Positions 9,290 to 17,668 are shown, counted from the first letter of the stretch. The stretch is 64,000 bases of DNA from Chryseobacterium edaphi (GCF_025628985.1 NZ_JAOTEM010000002.1:62001-126000), one strand, 5' to 3'. Notes: generated by a model not told the origin, from the sequence alone. Numbers and translations: made by a program.

Positions 9290-9342
9290 GGGAGAAATTA
9301 ATTTTTGAGATTTTTTAACGTCGAATTGCAGCAGCCCGACTT

Positions 9343-9390
9343 GAGCGGAAATCCTTTTTTGCAAAGCAAAAAAGATTGGGAGCGGAAGGC
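9343..9390. repeat. Hairpin-bearing intergenic element (REP-like)
   Basis: A perfect 9-bp inverted repeat, CTTTTTTGC at 9354-9362 and GCAAAAAAG at 9366-9374 around AAA, is bracketed by two direct copies of GAGCGGAA (9343-9350 and about 9380-9387). The composition differs from the coding DNA on either side. I suspect a dispersed repeat and possible mRNA-processing or attenuation hairpin inside the pigment operon. Only one copy is visible in the window. Confidence 0.5.
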
Positions 9391-9417
9391 GGAATAGCTG
9401 CCATAAATGTATTGAAA

Positions 9418-10311
9418 TTAATCTACTTGATCCCAAAAATCAAAATAATTAAACCACTGGAGAGGATATTTTTTGATCATTGATTCCAGATTTTGAGTAT
9501 ATGAGTTTAAAAGTCCCTGTGCATCACGTTTTTTAACCTGTTGAGCGACTCTTGCGTACAAATGATAATGAAGATTTTTCTCTTTCATTACATACACATA
9601 GACGACCGGAACGCCCAATCTCGAAGCAATGAGAAAAGGACCTGCAGGAAATTTTGCACTTTTACCTAGCAAATCTGCCTTAAGGAATTTTGAACCTTCA
9701 AAATAACGGTCACCGGTAAAACAAATCAATTCGTTTTTTGACAAAGCTTCATTGATGTCAAAAATATGCGACATGTCGTCTTTCACATAGATGAATTTAA
9801 TATTGCTTTTCTTAACCGTAACACTGTCGAGATATTCTTTTATGATCGTAACTTCCTGATCTGTCGTTACTAAATTAATCTGACAATCAAAATCAATATC
9901 TGCAAAAAAGTGTTCTGCAATTTCGAAATTTCCGATATGCGCGCTGATGAGAACTCCGCCTTTTTTTTCGGCTAAAAGGTTTTTTAAATTTTCAACACCG
10001 TCAAATTCGTAGGTAAATTTATCTCTCAATCCCGCAGAGATCGCAGTTTTATCAATCAAAACCGTTCCGAAAGTGAAGTAACTTTTATATCTGGAGATTA
10101 TCGTAGTCCAAAAGTTATAGTCGAGCCGCTTTTTGAAATAATATGAAATGTATTCGTTGCTCTTTTTTTCGAATAAAAAGTAATATGCAGCTACAAAATA
10201 AAGCACAAAATATGAACTTCTGATCCCGATATTTCTAATGCACCAGACGAATATTCTGTATCCTAATATGGTTCCTTTAGACTTACCTTTCCACTTGTTC
10301 ATAAAATACAA
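9418..10311 (-). CDS. HtrB/LPLAT-family lysophospholipid acyltransferase
   Basis: 297 residues. One hydrophobic segment near 30-47 anchors the protein to the inner membrane. The acyltransferase motif HIGNFE at 125-130 (HX4E, His125 and Glu130) is typical of lauroyl/LPLAT acyltransferases, and DRYFEGSKF near 205 fits the second block. Members of this family in aryl-polyene clusters transfer an acyl or aryl-polyenoyl chain from ACP to a lipid acceptor; here it could join the polyene acid to the dialkylresorcinol or a lipid anchor. An ATG at 10302 is an alternative start. It follows the ACP gene after a repeat-filled gap of about 100 bases. Confidence 0.85.
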   Translation of the reverse strand: MYFMNKWKGKSKGTILGYRIFVWCIRNIGIRSSYFVLYFVAAYYFLFEKKSNEYISYYFKKRLDYNFWTTIISRYKSYFTFGTVLIDKTAISAGLRDKFTYEFDGVENLKNLLAEKKGGVLISAHIGNFEIAEHFFADIDFDCQINLVTTDQEVTIIKEYLDSVTVKKSNIKFIYVKDDMSHIFDINEALSKNELICFTGDRYFEGSKFLKADLLGKSAKFPAGPFLIASRLGVPVVYVYVMKEKNLHYHLYARVAQQVKKRDAQGLLNSYTQNLESMIKKYPLQWFNYFDFWDQVD

Positions 10312-10414
10312 TTTACCAATTTATCAATATAACAGTGTAACAATTATTTTCTCATTGGCACATTGATAAATTGTTATATTGCTACATTTTTTAAAGTAAA
10401 TATTTAATCAATAA
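10312..10414. repeat. Low-complexity degenerate repeats in the operon gap
   Basis: The gap consists of overlapping near-copies of AATTTATCAAT, GTAACAAT, ACATTGATAAATTGTTA and TTGCTACATT. Closely related words fill the leader at about 43095-43180, so this is a dispersed intergenic repeat family. I see no gene in it. Confidence 0.6.
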
Positions 10415-10669
10415 TTAAGCGTTTTTTTCAGAGATTTTACTTTCAATAGCTGAATAGAAGTCATCAAAATTCACTATTTTTTTGAAGTCTTCTTCCCCTA
10501 ATTTCACTCCGAAATTAGATTCGATCACAACGACAAGATCAATATAATCTAAGCTGTCTAAGCCTAATGTTTTTTTAAAATTTGCCTCATTATTGATTTC
10601 ATCTCCGTCAACTTCAAATTCGTTGATCAAAAAATCATTAACGATCGCAACAATTTTTTCCCTTTCCAT
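10415..10669 (-). CDS. Acyl carrier protein of the pigment pathway
   Basis: 84 residues from ATG 10669; an in-frame TTG at 10693 would overlap the ketosynthase and is rejected. GLDSLD at 36-41 places Ser39 as the 4'-phosphopantetheine site, and the fold is the usual four acidic helices (DYIDLVVVIE, LGEEDFKKI). It carries the growing aryl-polyene chain between the cluster's ketosynthase, reductase and dehydratase. The ketosynthase stop at 10674 lies 4 bases upstream of its ATG, so the two are tightly coupled. Confidence 0.93.
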   Translation of the reverse strand: MEREKIVAIVNDFLINEFEVDGDEINNEANFKKTLGLDSLDYIDLVVVIESNFGVKLGEEDFKKIVNFDDFYSAIESKISEKNA

Positions 10670-10673
10670 GTTT

Positions 10674-11894
10674 TTAATCAAATTTTTTAACAATTAATGC
10701 GGAATTGGTTCCCCCAAATCCGAAAGAATTCGACAAAAATACGTCAATTTTTTGATTTTTTGTCTCAGCGATAAGATTTATCTTTTTTGCGTCATCATCA
10801 GGATTTTCCAGATTGATATTCGGTGCAACAAAATCATTCTGCATCATCAGAATCGAATAAATCACCTCACTCGCTCCTGCCATCCAACATTCATGACCCG
10901 TCATCGATTTTGTTGAACTCACAGGAACTTCACTGCCGAAAATTTCGTAAATCGCTTTTGCTTCGTTCGCATCACCAATCGGGGTAGAAGTCGCATGAGC
11001 ATTGATATAATCTATATTTTCTGCCTTTAAGCCAGACTGTTTTAAAGCTCTGTTCATGGCTAAAGCAGGTCCGTCAACATTGGGAGTAGAAATATGACCT
11101 CCGTTTGATGAAAATCCGTAACCAACGATTTCCGCTAAAATATGTGCACCTCTTTTTTGTGCAGACTCGAGACTTTCAACAATTAAGGAAGCCGCTCCAC
11201 CGCTCGGAATCAAACCATCTCTTTCAGAATCAAAAGGTCTTGAAGCTTTGGTTGGTTCGTTTTCTCTTGTTGAAAAAACTCCCAATCCATCAAAACTTGC
11301 CATAGAATATTTATTGGTTTCCTGAGCTCCTCCACAAACAATCATATCCTGAAAACCATTGCTGATCATCATATAAGCCAATCCCAAAGAATGAGAACCG
11401 CTTGCACAGGCTGCACTGATGGTTAAATTGATTCCTCTCAATTTAAAAATCGTAGAAAGATTCATCGTCACCGTAGAATTCATCGATTTAAAAATCGCTC
11501 CGGAACCCATCAAAGTAGTATCTTTCTTTTCTCTGGCAATGTCAATCGATTCTACAACAGCTTTTGAAACACTGTCGTTTCCATATAAAATTCCAACTTC
11601 GTTTTGGTCTAAAAAGTCTTGATCTATATTAGCATTTTTTAGTGCGTCAAGTGTAGCCAAGTAAGCATATTCGCTTTCTTCACCCATACTTACACGCTGT
11701 CTTCTGCTGAGAAGATTTTTGAGATCCGGTTTTGGAACAACACCCGAAAGCCCTGATCTGAAACCAAATTCTTTTCTCTCATCAACTAAAACAATTCCGG
11801 ATTTACCTTGATACAGGGATTCTTTCACTTCTTCCAAAGAAGTTCCGATGCAAGAATAAATTCCCATTCCGGTAATGACTACCCTATTTTCCAT
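10674..11894 (-). CDS. Beta-ketoacyl-ACP synthase (KAS I/II type) of the pigment pathway
   Basis: 406 residues with the complete Cys-His-His triad: Cys163 in ISAACASGSHSLG, His300 in NAHATSTPIGD and His334 in MTGHECWMAG. It condenses malonyl-ACP with the starter or growing chain. The retained cysteine makes it a catalytic ketosynthase, not a chain-length factor. The change from the usual K-xx-xGH-x-x-GAAG pattern to STKSMTGHECWMAGA sets it apart from housekeeping FabF and is typical of secondary-metabolite KS. It sits directly upstream of the ACP and downstream of FabG. Confidence 0.92.
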   Translation of the reverse strand: MENRVVITGMGIYSCIGTSLEEVKESLYQGKSGIVLVDERKEFGFRSGLSGVVPKPDLKNLLSRRQRVSMGEESEYAYLATLDALKNANIDQDFLDQNEVGILYGNDSVSKAVVESIDIAREKKDTTLMGSGAIFKSMNSTVTMNLSTIFKLRGINLTISAACASGSHSLGLAYMMISNGFQDMIVCGGAQETNKYSMASFDGLGVFSTRENEPTKASRPFDSERDGLIPSGGAASLIVESLESAQKRGAHILAEIVGYGFSSNGGHISTPNVDGPALAMNRALKQSGLKAENIDYINAHATSTPIGDANEAKAIYEIFGSEVPVSSTKSMTGHECWMAGASEVIYSILMMQNDFVAPNINLENPDDDAKKINLIAETKNQKIDVFLSNSFGFGGTNSALIVKKFD

Positions 11895-11966
11895 CTAAAT
11901 TTTAGGTTACAGGTTTCAGGTTTTAGGTTGCAGCTAATAACTGTTACCTATCATCTGCTACCTAAT
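11895..11966. repeat. Degenerate tandem AGGTTACAGGTTTCAGG repeat
   Basis: Between the ketosynthase and FabG genes lies a run of imperfect units around TTAGGTTACAGGTTTCAGG, then a partly inverted version ending TGCTACCTAA. It has no coding features and resembles the low-complexity intergenic repeats of Chryseobacterium and related genera. Confidence 0.55.
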
Positions 11967-12698
11967 TTATGAATAAATTCCTCCGTTGATATTAATAATT
12001 TCTCCTGTGATGTAAGAAGATTTTCTTGAAGCTAAAAACGCGACTAAATCTGCAACTTCCTCTGCTTCACCAAATCTGTTTGCGGGAATCATTGCTTTAA
12101 GTTCATCTTCATTAAAATCCTGTGTCATATCCGTTTTAATGAAACCCGGAGCAACTGCATTTACAGTTATATTTCTTTTAGCAACTTCCTGAGCCAGAGC
12201 TTTTGTAACTCCGACTAAAGCGCCTTTTGCCGCAGAATAATTGGTTTGTCCTGCAGTTCCTTTTACTCCGGAAACTGACACCATATTGATGATTCTTCCG
12301 TATTTATTTCTCAATAACTTTTGGATGAAGAAGTTGGTGACATTATAAAAACCATTTAAGCTCGTATTAATCACAGAGTTCCAGTCTTCTCTCGGCATCC
12401 ACATGAATAATCCGTCTCTTGTAATACCTGCATTGTTTACAATAACTTCAACTATTGATTTGGGATTGCTTTCCTGCCATTCAGTTAGAACTGATACAGT
12501 TTCATCTGCATTTCCCACATCAAATTTCAGGATTTCTCCTGTAGAACCCAATTCTTCAACTTTAGCTAAAGTTTCTTTTGCCGCAGCTTCGTTTGAAGTG
12601 TAGTTGATCAGAATATGATAATTTTTCTCTTCAGCAAGTTTTATACAGATCGCTCTACCAATTCCTCTGGAGCCGCCTGTTACAATTGCACATTTCAT
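11967..12698 (-). CDS. fabG: 3-oxoacyl-ACP reductase, FabG-like SDR
   Basis: 243 residues, normal FabG length. TGGSRGIG at 7-14 binds NADPH; NNAG at 88-91; the catalytic residues are Ser141, Tyr154 and Lys158 (NYSAAK); the end INGGIYS fits the family. It reduces the beta-ketoacyl-ACP to beta-hydroxyacyl-ACP in each extension cycle of the polyene. It is the second gene of the minus-strand pigment operon, 58 bases after the ammonia-lyase. A housekeeping role cannot be ruled out, but the position between lyase and ketosynthase argues for a dedicated enzyme. Confidence 0.92.
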   Translation of the reverse strand: MKCAIVTGGSRGIGRAICIKLAEEKNYHILINYTSNEAAAKETLAKVEELGSTGEILKFDVGNADETVSVLTEWQESNPKSIVEVIVNNAGITRDGLFMWMPREDWNSVINTSLNGFYNVTNFFIQKLLRNKYGRIINMVSVSGVKGTAGQTNYSAAKGALVGVTKALAQEVAKRNITVNAVAPGFIKTDMTQDFNEDELKAMIPANRFGEAEEVADLVAFLASRKSSYITGEIININGGIYS

Positions 12699-12756
12699 GT
12701 GTTTATGTTAATATTGTTTCGTATTAGTTTTATTGACAATCAATTTAACTAAATAA

Positions 12757-14277
12757 TTACATTGTCTTTAAATATTTTTTTACTTCTTCCAAATAAGGAT
12801 ACATCACCATATCGCTTGAAAAAGCAGGGATAATTTTTCTAATTTCATCGTACAGTTCCTTTGTTTTAGATGAAACCTTATCCTTAAAATCAAGATATTC
12901 AATAGCCTGAATGATCGTTATTGCTTCAATTGCCAACACTTCAAAAGCATTTTCGATTACCTTTCTGCAAATCACAGCAGCATTCGTTCCCATGCTTACA
13001 ATATCCTGATTATCATTATTATTAGGTATACTGTGAACATACATTGAGTTTGATAGCATTTGACTTTCAGCAGTTGTGGAAGTTGCTGTAAACTGAACTC
13101 CCTGCATCCCGAAATTGAAACCTAATTTACCTAAATTTACGAAAGGAGGCAAAATTTCGTTGATTTTTGAATTTAAAAGATAATTCAGTTGTCTTTCAGC
13201 CAACATTGTCAACTTAGTTACTACAATTTTCAGCTTGTCCATTTCCAAAGAAATATAATCTCCGTGGAAGTTACCTCCGTGGTAAACATGCTGATCTTCA
13301 ACATTGATGATCGGATTATCGTTTGCCGAATTGATCTCGTTTTCAAGAACTTTTTCGGTATATTCCAAAGTATCTAAAACCGGTCCCAAAATCTGTGGAA
13401 CACATCTTAAAGAATAATATTCCTGAACTTTTTCTTTGAAAACCTTTTCCTGCTCTTCAAAATGAGTGTACAAATGATCAGCTCTTTTTCTGATCAATTT
13501 ACTGTCAGATAAATGTTCGCGCATTCTGGCTGCAATTTTTTGCTGACCTGCATGAAGTTTTGTTCCGTTTAAAGCTTCTGACAAATGATCGTCATAAGCC
13601 TGAACAATCTCATTAATCGCACATGATAATTTAATTGAAATATCAGTTAATTGATTGGCTTTGTATGCATTAACAATACCAATTCCCGACATAACGGAAG
13701 TTCCATTCATTAAAGCAAGACCTTCACGGATCTCAACTTTAATTGGCTCTAAACCTTCGATCTCGAAAACTTCTCTGGTCAATTTTCTTTCACCTTTATA
13801 GAAAACTTCACCTTCACCGATCAATACCAAAGCTAAATGTGCCAATTGCACCAAATCGCCACTTGCACCTACTCCGCCGTGTTCGAAAATCAATGGAGTA
13901 ATATCTCTGTTTATTAATTCTTTAAGTAAAAAAACAACAGATTCATGAACTCCTGAATTTCCTAACGACAAAGTATTTAATCTAGCCAACATACAAGCTT
14001 TCACTTCATCCGCAGGAAGCGGATTCCCGATGCCTGAAGAATGACTTCTGATTAAATTATATTGTAACTGATGCGTATCTTCATCACTGATTTTAAACTG
14101 AGCCATCGGTCCGAAACCTGTATTGACTCCATAAATTACTTTATTTTTTGAAAATTCTTTAAGAAACTGAAAACTTGCATTCACACGGTTGAGAAGTACC
14201 TCATCGAGTTCTACGGTTTCATTTTCTATTATGATCTTCTGAAAATCCCTCAGTTCTAAAAAGTTATTTATTTTCAT
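12757..14277 (-). CDS. Tyrosine ammonia-lyase (HAL/PAL/TAL family, MIO-dependent)
   Basis: 506 residues. GGVGASGDLVQL at 134-145 contains Ala138-Ser139-Gly140, which cyclises to the MIO electrophile. YGVNTGFGP, RSHSSGIG with His79, and NSANDNPI are typical of the family. As I remember it, the F. johnsoniae tyrosine ammonia-lyase shares long identical blocks with this protein (for example LIRSHSSG and EHGGVGASGDLVQL). The reaction is L-tyrosine to 4-coumarate plus ammonia, giving the flexirubin aryl starter. No other hut genes are nearby, which argues against histidine degradation. It is the first gene of the minus-strand operon and has a TATCTTTG -7 box upstream. Confidence 0.92.
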   Translation of the reverse strand: MKINNFLELRDFQKIIIENETVELDEVLLNRVNASFQFLKEFSKNKVIYGVNTGFGPMAQFKISDEDTHQLQYNLIRSHSSGIGNPLPADEVKACMLARLNTLSLGNSGVHESVVFLLKELINRDITPLIFEHGGVGASGDLVQLAHLALVLIGEGEVFYKGERKLTREVFEIEGLEPIKVEIREGLALMNGTSVMSGIGIVNAYKANQLTDISIKLSCAINEIVQAYDDHLSEALNGTKLHAGQQKIAARMREHLSDSKLIRKRADHLYTHFEEQEKVFKEKVQEYYSLRCVPQILGPVLDTLEYTEKVLENEINSANDNPIINVEDQHVYHGGNFHGDYISLEMDKLKIVVTKLTMLAERQLNYLLNSKINEILPPFVNLGKLGFNFGMQGVQFTATSTTAESQMLSNSMYVHSIPNNNDNQDIVSMGTNAAVICRKVIENAFEVLAIEAITIIQAIEYLDFKDKVSSKTKELYDEIRKIIPAFSSDMVMYPYLEEVKKYLKTM

Positions 14278-14325
14278 TAATTAAAGTAATAATATATAAT
14301 TTTGTAAAATATAATTAATTGTCAC

Positions 14326-14344
14326 TAATTTTGCGGCAAAGATA
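14326..14344. promoter_or_regulatory. Face-to-face overlapping promoters of the lyase and halogenase-like genes
   Basis: A + strand -7 box TAATTTTG lies at 14326-14333, with TTTG at 14301-14304 as a -33 candidate, and would start transcription near 14340 toward the flavoprotein. A minus-strand box TATCTTTG lies at 14344-14337 and would start near 14330 toward the lyase. Each start falls inside the other's -7 region, so the two promoters should compete for polymerase. Consensus matching only. Confidence 0.5.
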
Positions 14345-14373
14345 TAAGTTATTATTAAAATAAAAAATCAAAG

Positions 14374-15618
14374 ATGACCAAAGAATTTGTTGATGTTCTC
14401 GTAATCGGAGCTGGACCTTCCGGATGCGTCTCTTCTGCTTACCTAAAGAAGAACAATATCAACGTAAAAGTTGTTGAAAAAACAAAATTTCCGAGACTTG
14501 TAGTTGGTGAGAGTTTGATTCCGAGAGTGATGGATCATTTTGATGAAGCGGGACTTTTTCCTGCTTTGGATAAAATGGGATTCGAGAAAAAACTCGGCGC
14601 ACGTTTTTTGAGAGGAGATGAAGTTTGCATTTTTGATTTTAGTAATAAATTCGGTGAAGGATGGGACTGGACTTGGCAGGTTCCAAGAGCTGATTTTGAC
14701 AATACATTGGCTCAGGAAGTGATTAATAAAGGTGTTGATCTTGAATTTGAAACCGAAGTAATCGGAATTGAATTTGACGGAACTGATTCTATTACTACTG
14801 TAAAAACGAAACAAGGCGAAACCAAAGAAATCCACGCAAAATTTGTGATTGATTCAAGTGGTTATGGAAGAGTTTTACCAAGACTTTTAGATTTAGAAAA
14901 ACCTTCAAAATTATCTCCGCACTCAGCTATTTTCGCTCATGTTGAAGATGTCAACAGAGAAGAAGGCGAGGAAGGAACTTTGATTTCTTTTGATATTATT
15001 GAAACTGAAGTTTGGCTTTGGGTAATTCCTTTTTCGAATGGAAATACGAGTGTAGGAATTGTGGGTCCAACTGAATACATTGATAAATTGTCGGAAAATG
15101 GCGATACCGCAGAAGCCTTAAGAAAAGCAATTTCTCTGTCGGATTATTATGTAAAACGTTTCGGAGATGTAGAATTTTTATTTGAGCCGAGACATTTGAA
15201 AGACTATTCTTGTTCGGTTAAAAAATTATTCGGAGACGGATTCGCCTTGACGGGTAATGCGTCAGAATTTTTAGATCCTGTTTTCTCCTCAGGAATGGCA
15301 TTTGCCACAGAAGGCGGAATGACGGCGGCAAAATTGGCAATCCGACAGTTAAATGGTGAAAAAGTCGACTGGCAGATAGAATTTGCAGATTACATTTTAT
15401 ACGGAGTTAACGTTTTTACAACGTATGTAAAAGAATGGTACACCGGAAATCTTCAGGAATTATTTTTCCATCAGCCGGAAAACCCTGATGTGAAAAGGAA
15501 AATCTGTGCAGTCCTCGCTGGTTATGTTTGGGACAAGAAGAACACGTTTGTAAGAATACATGATACGGCAATCGTCAACTTAGCCAATTTCATTAAAACA
15601 GAAAAAGAAAAAGCATAA
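14374..15618 (+). CDS. Flavin-dependent halogenase-like FAD oxidoreductase
   Basis: 414 residues. GAGPSG at 12-17 is the FAD fold; GESLIPR at 45-51 and the later NASEFLDPVFSSGM complete the tryptophan-halogenase/geranylgeranyl-reductase fold. WLWVIP at 214-219 matches the WxWxIP motif of flavin-dependent halogenases, and Lys73 within KKLGARFLRG sits where the catalytic lysine of phenol/pyrrole halogenases is expected. Chlorinated flexirubins are known from Chryseobacterium, so ring chlorination of the pigment's phenol is a good hypothesis; hydroxylation is the main alternative. It is divergent from the tyrosine ammonia-lyase and ends at a strong bidirectional terminator. Confidence 0.8.
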   Translation: MTKEFVDVLVIGAGPSGCVSSAYLKKNNINVKVVEKTKFPRLVVGESLIPRVMDHFDEAGLFPALDKMGFEKKLGARFLRGDEVCIFDFSNKFGEGWDWTWQVPRADFDNTLAQEVINKGVDLEFETEVIGIEFDGTDSITTVKTKQGETKEIHAKFVIDSSGYGRVLPRLLDLEKPSKLSPHSAIFAHVEDVNREEGEEGTLISFDIIETEVWLWVIPFSNGNTSVGIVGPTEYIDKLSENGDTAEALRKAISLSDYYVKRFGDVEFLFEPRHLKDYSCSVKKLFGDGFALTGNASEFLDPVFSSGMAFATEGGMTAAKLAIRQLNGEKVDWQIEFADYILYGVNVFTTYVKEWYTGNLQELFFHQPENPDVKRKICAVLAGYVWDKKNTFVRIHDTAIVNLANFIKTEKEKA

Positions 15619-15652
15619 AAAAACGGTCTGAAAATTTTCAGACCGTTTTTTT
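15617..15652. terminator. Strong bidirectional terminator
   Basis: ACGGTCTGAAAA at 15623-15634 pairs perfectly with TTTTCAGACCGT at 15635-15646, flanked by A and T runs. It serves the halogenase-like gene on + and the convergent gene ending at 15651 on minus. Confidence 0.88.
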
Positions 15653-16262
15653 ATTTTCTTAAGGCTCTTTTATATTCTTTCCCCAAAAATCTTTTTCCCG
15701 TAGCTTCAAACGCTCCTGCTATTCTTCCATATTCCATTACGAAATCTTTATTCTGCGGTTTTCCTAAGATTTTATCGCCTTGTACATGCAGTACGACGAT
15801 TGATGGATTTTCAGTTTCTACTACTTTCATATCCGAAGTCAGCTTTGCTTCTTGCCCCATTATTCCACCATGCCATCCTGCATAAATCCATTTTGCATCA
15901 ATTATCAATGTATACTTTGCCTTACTGTCATCTGCAAAGACGATTTTAGATTTACTGTTTACTCCTTTCAAAAAATATTTTAAATACTCTGAGCTCTTAA
16001 ATCTTTGCCATTCGCCCAACCATTTTTGCCAATCTTCATCTGTCTTTTTTGGATTTTTTAAAATATCCTCTTTCCTCTTCTCAAGATATTGGTCTTCACT
16101 CCAATTCTCCACTTGATAAAGTGTTTGATCAAATTTTAATTCTACATTAATTTCAGTCTGATCTCTTATAAAATCAAAGCTTCCTGAAATAACCTTCAAT
16201 TCATTTTGCGCAAAAGTTATGGATGAAACAGCCATCATTAATACAAACAATATTTTTTTCAT
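15651..16262 (-). CDS. Secreted or periplasmic protein of unknown function
   Basis: 203 residues from ATG 16262, chosen over an upstream in-frame start because it opens on a clean signal peptide (MKKILFVLMMAVSSITFAQ, cleavage after the AQ region). The mature protein has ELKVISGSFDFIRDQTEINV and a WQKWLGEWQRF segment, then VMEYGRIAGAFEATGKRFLGKE near the end. Similar proteins are scattered in Flavobacteriia without a function that I know. It lies between the halogenase-like and CoA-ligase genes but shares no overlap with either, so its membership in the pigment pathway is uncertain. Confidence 0.75.
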   Translation of the reverse strand: MKKILFVLMMAVSSITFAQNELKVISGSFDFIRDQTEINVELKFDQTLYQVENWSEDQYLEKRKEDILKNPKKTDEDWQKWLGEWQRFKSSEYLKYFLKGVNSKSKIVFADDSKAKYTLIIDAKWIYAGWHGGIMGQEAKLTSDMKVVETENPSIVVLHVQGDKILGKPQNKDFVMEYGRIAGAFEATGKRFLGKEYKRALRK

Positions 16263-16354
16263 AAATTTATTTTTAGACAGCAAATATAATACTTAGAGGG
16301 ATATTTAATCACCAGTTCATAAAAACATTTCCAACTTGATTGAATAAAATTAGG

Positions 16355-17668
16355 TTATCGTAAATCTACAAACGTGATTGGCTTTCGGCTGTTTGGATTA
16401 AAAACCGTTTTAGACAAAACATCAAAATTGACGATTTCAATTTTTGGACTTACTCTTAATTTTGCCCTGAAATGATCACGAACTTCGCCTTCAAAACTTT
16501 CGTCTTCTCTTTCTGTGCTGAGTTTAATGATAATTTCATCAAGACCAATTTCATTCGACTGAATCACAATCTGGTAGCATAAAATTCCGTCAAAATCATT
16601 CAGAATATCATTCATTGCAGGCGGATACAACGTTGTCCCTTTATATTTAATCATCTGCTGTTTTCTGCCGACAACCGGACCGAGTCTCATCGTATTTCTG
16701 CCGCATTCACATGGTTCATAATGCGCTTTAACTAAATCTCCCGTTTTAAATCTTAACAGAGGTAAAGCTTCAACGCCTAAAGTCGTAATGGTCAGCTCGC
16801 CACTTTCACCCTCTTTCACAGGATTTTCTTCGTCATCAAGAATTTCCGTGATAATCAATTCCGGATGCTGATGTCCGCCGATCTGAAATTCACATTCTGT
16901 AAATGCAGTACTCATTTCAGTAGATGCATAAGTAGAGAATAATTTAATGTTCCACTTTTCTTTGATCTTCTGCGAAAGAATATTATCTGAAAAATCCTGA
17001 TTTTTGATGCTTTCACCAATGCAGACCGCACCGATAACGCTTGAACTTTTATAATCAATCCCATGTTTCTCAGCGTAGTCAATCATTTTTAACAAAAACG
17101 ACGGTACGGTAATTAAATACTTAGGTTTATATCTGAAAATCGAATCCCACTGCAGTTCGGGAATTCCGGGTCCCATTCTGATGACACTTGCGCCCATTTT
17201 CCGCAAACCTAAAAGATAGGCGAGCCCTGCGATAAATCTTTTGTCAATGGTCGTAATCATCTGCACTACATCACCTTTCTGAATTCCTGCACAGGCAAGA
17301 GATATCGCTTCGTTGTAAGCAATTCTTTCCATATCATTTTCGGAAAGACCGAAAGTTACGGGATCACCCAACGTCCCTGAAGTTGTGCTGTAATCAACAA
17401 TATGAGTTTGGGAAACACAGAAAAAATCATCATTATTCTGCTGAATATCGTTCTTCGAAGTCGTTGGGATTTTCCGTAAATCTTCTAAAGTCTTGATATC
17501 AGAAATCTGAATATTATTTTCTTTGAATAATTTCTGATAGAAGGGCGAATTCATCTCAAGATATTGTAAAAGCTCATGAAGTTTTTCTTCCTGAAACTTT
17601 TTGATGTCCTGAATGCTTGATTTCTCGATAAGTGGGAAGAGTTCCAATAGTTTAAATTTAGATGACAA
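16355..17668 (-). CDS. Phenylacetate-CoA ligase-like aryl-CoA ligase (AMP-forming)
   Basis: 437 residues, the length of PaaK-type ligases. TTSGTLGDP at 95-103 is the nucleotide-binding loop; STYASTEMSTAF is the adenylate-binding motif; LLRFKTGDLV and the CECGR cluster near residue 318 are typical of PaaK relatives; VVGRKQQMIKYKG opens the C-terminal domain. In this context it most likely activates 4-coumarate from the ammonia-lyase to 4-coumaroyl-CoA or an equivalent thioester as the polyene starter. It stands apart from the main operon but in the same direction. Activity on phenylacetate is the fallback reading. Confidence 0.88.
   Translation of the reverse strand: MSSKFKLLELFPLIEKSSIQDIKKFQEEKLHELLQYLEMNSPFYQKLFKENNIQISDIKTLEDLRKIPTTSKNDIQQNNDDFFCVSQTHIVDYSTTSGTLGDPVTFGLSENDMERIAYNEAISLACAGIQKGDVVQMITTIDKRFIAGLAYLLGLRKMGASVIRMGPGIPELQWDSIFRYKPKYLITVPSFLLKMIDYAEKHGIDYKSSSVIGAVCIGESIKNQDFSDNILSQKIKEKWNIKLFSTYASTEMSTAFTECEFQIGGHQHPELIITEILDDEENPVKEGESGELTITTLGVEALPLLRFKTGDLVKAHYEPCECGRNTMRLGPVVGRKQQMIKYKGTTLYPPAMNDILNDFDGILCYQIVIQSNEIGLDEIIIKLSTEREDESFEGEVRDHFRAKLRVSPKIEIVNFDVLSKTVFNPNSRKPITFVDLR

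Noticed and set aside
9290..9436. 49-codon N-terminal extension of the oxidoreductase
   Set aside because: No ATG, overlaps the upstream gene, and contains a perfect hairpin in a repeat-like element.
12757..14277. Histidine ammonia-lyase (hutH) for histidine breakdown
   Set aside because: No hut genes are adjacent and the long identical blocks recalled from the F. johnsoniae tyrosine ammonia-lyase plus the pigment operon point to tyrosine.
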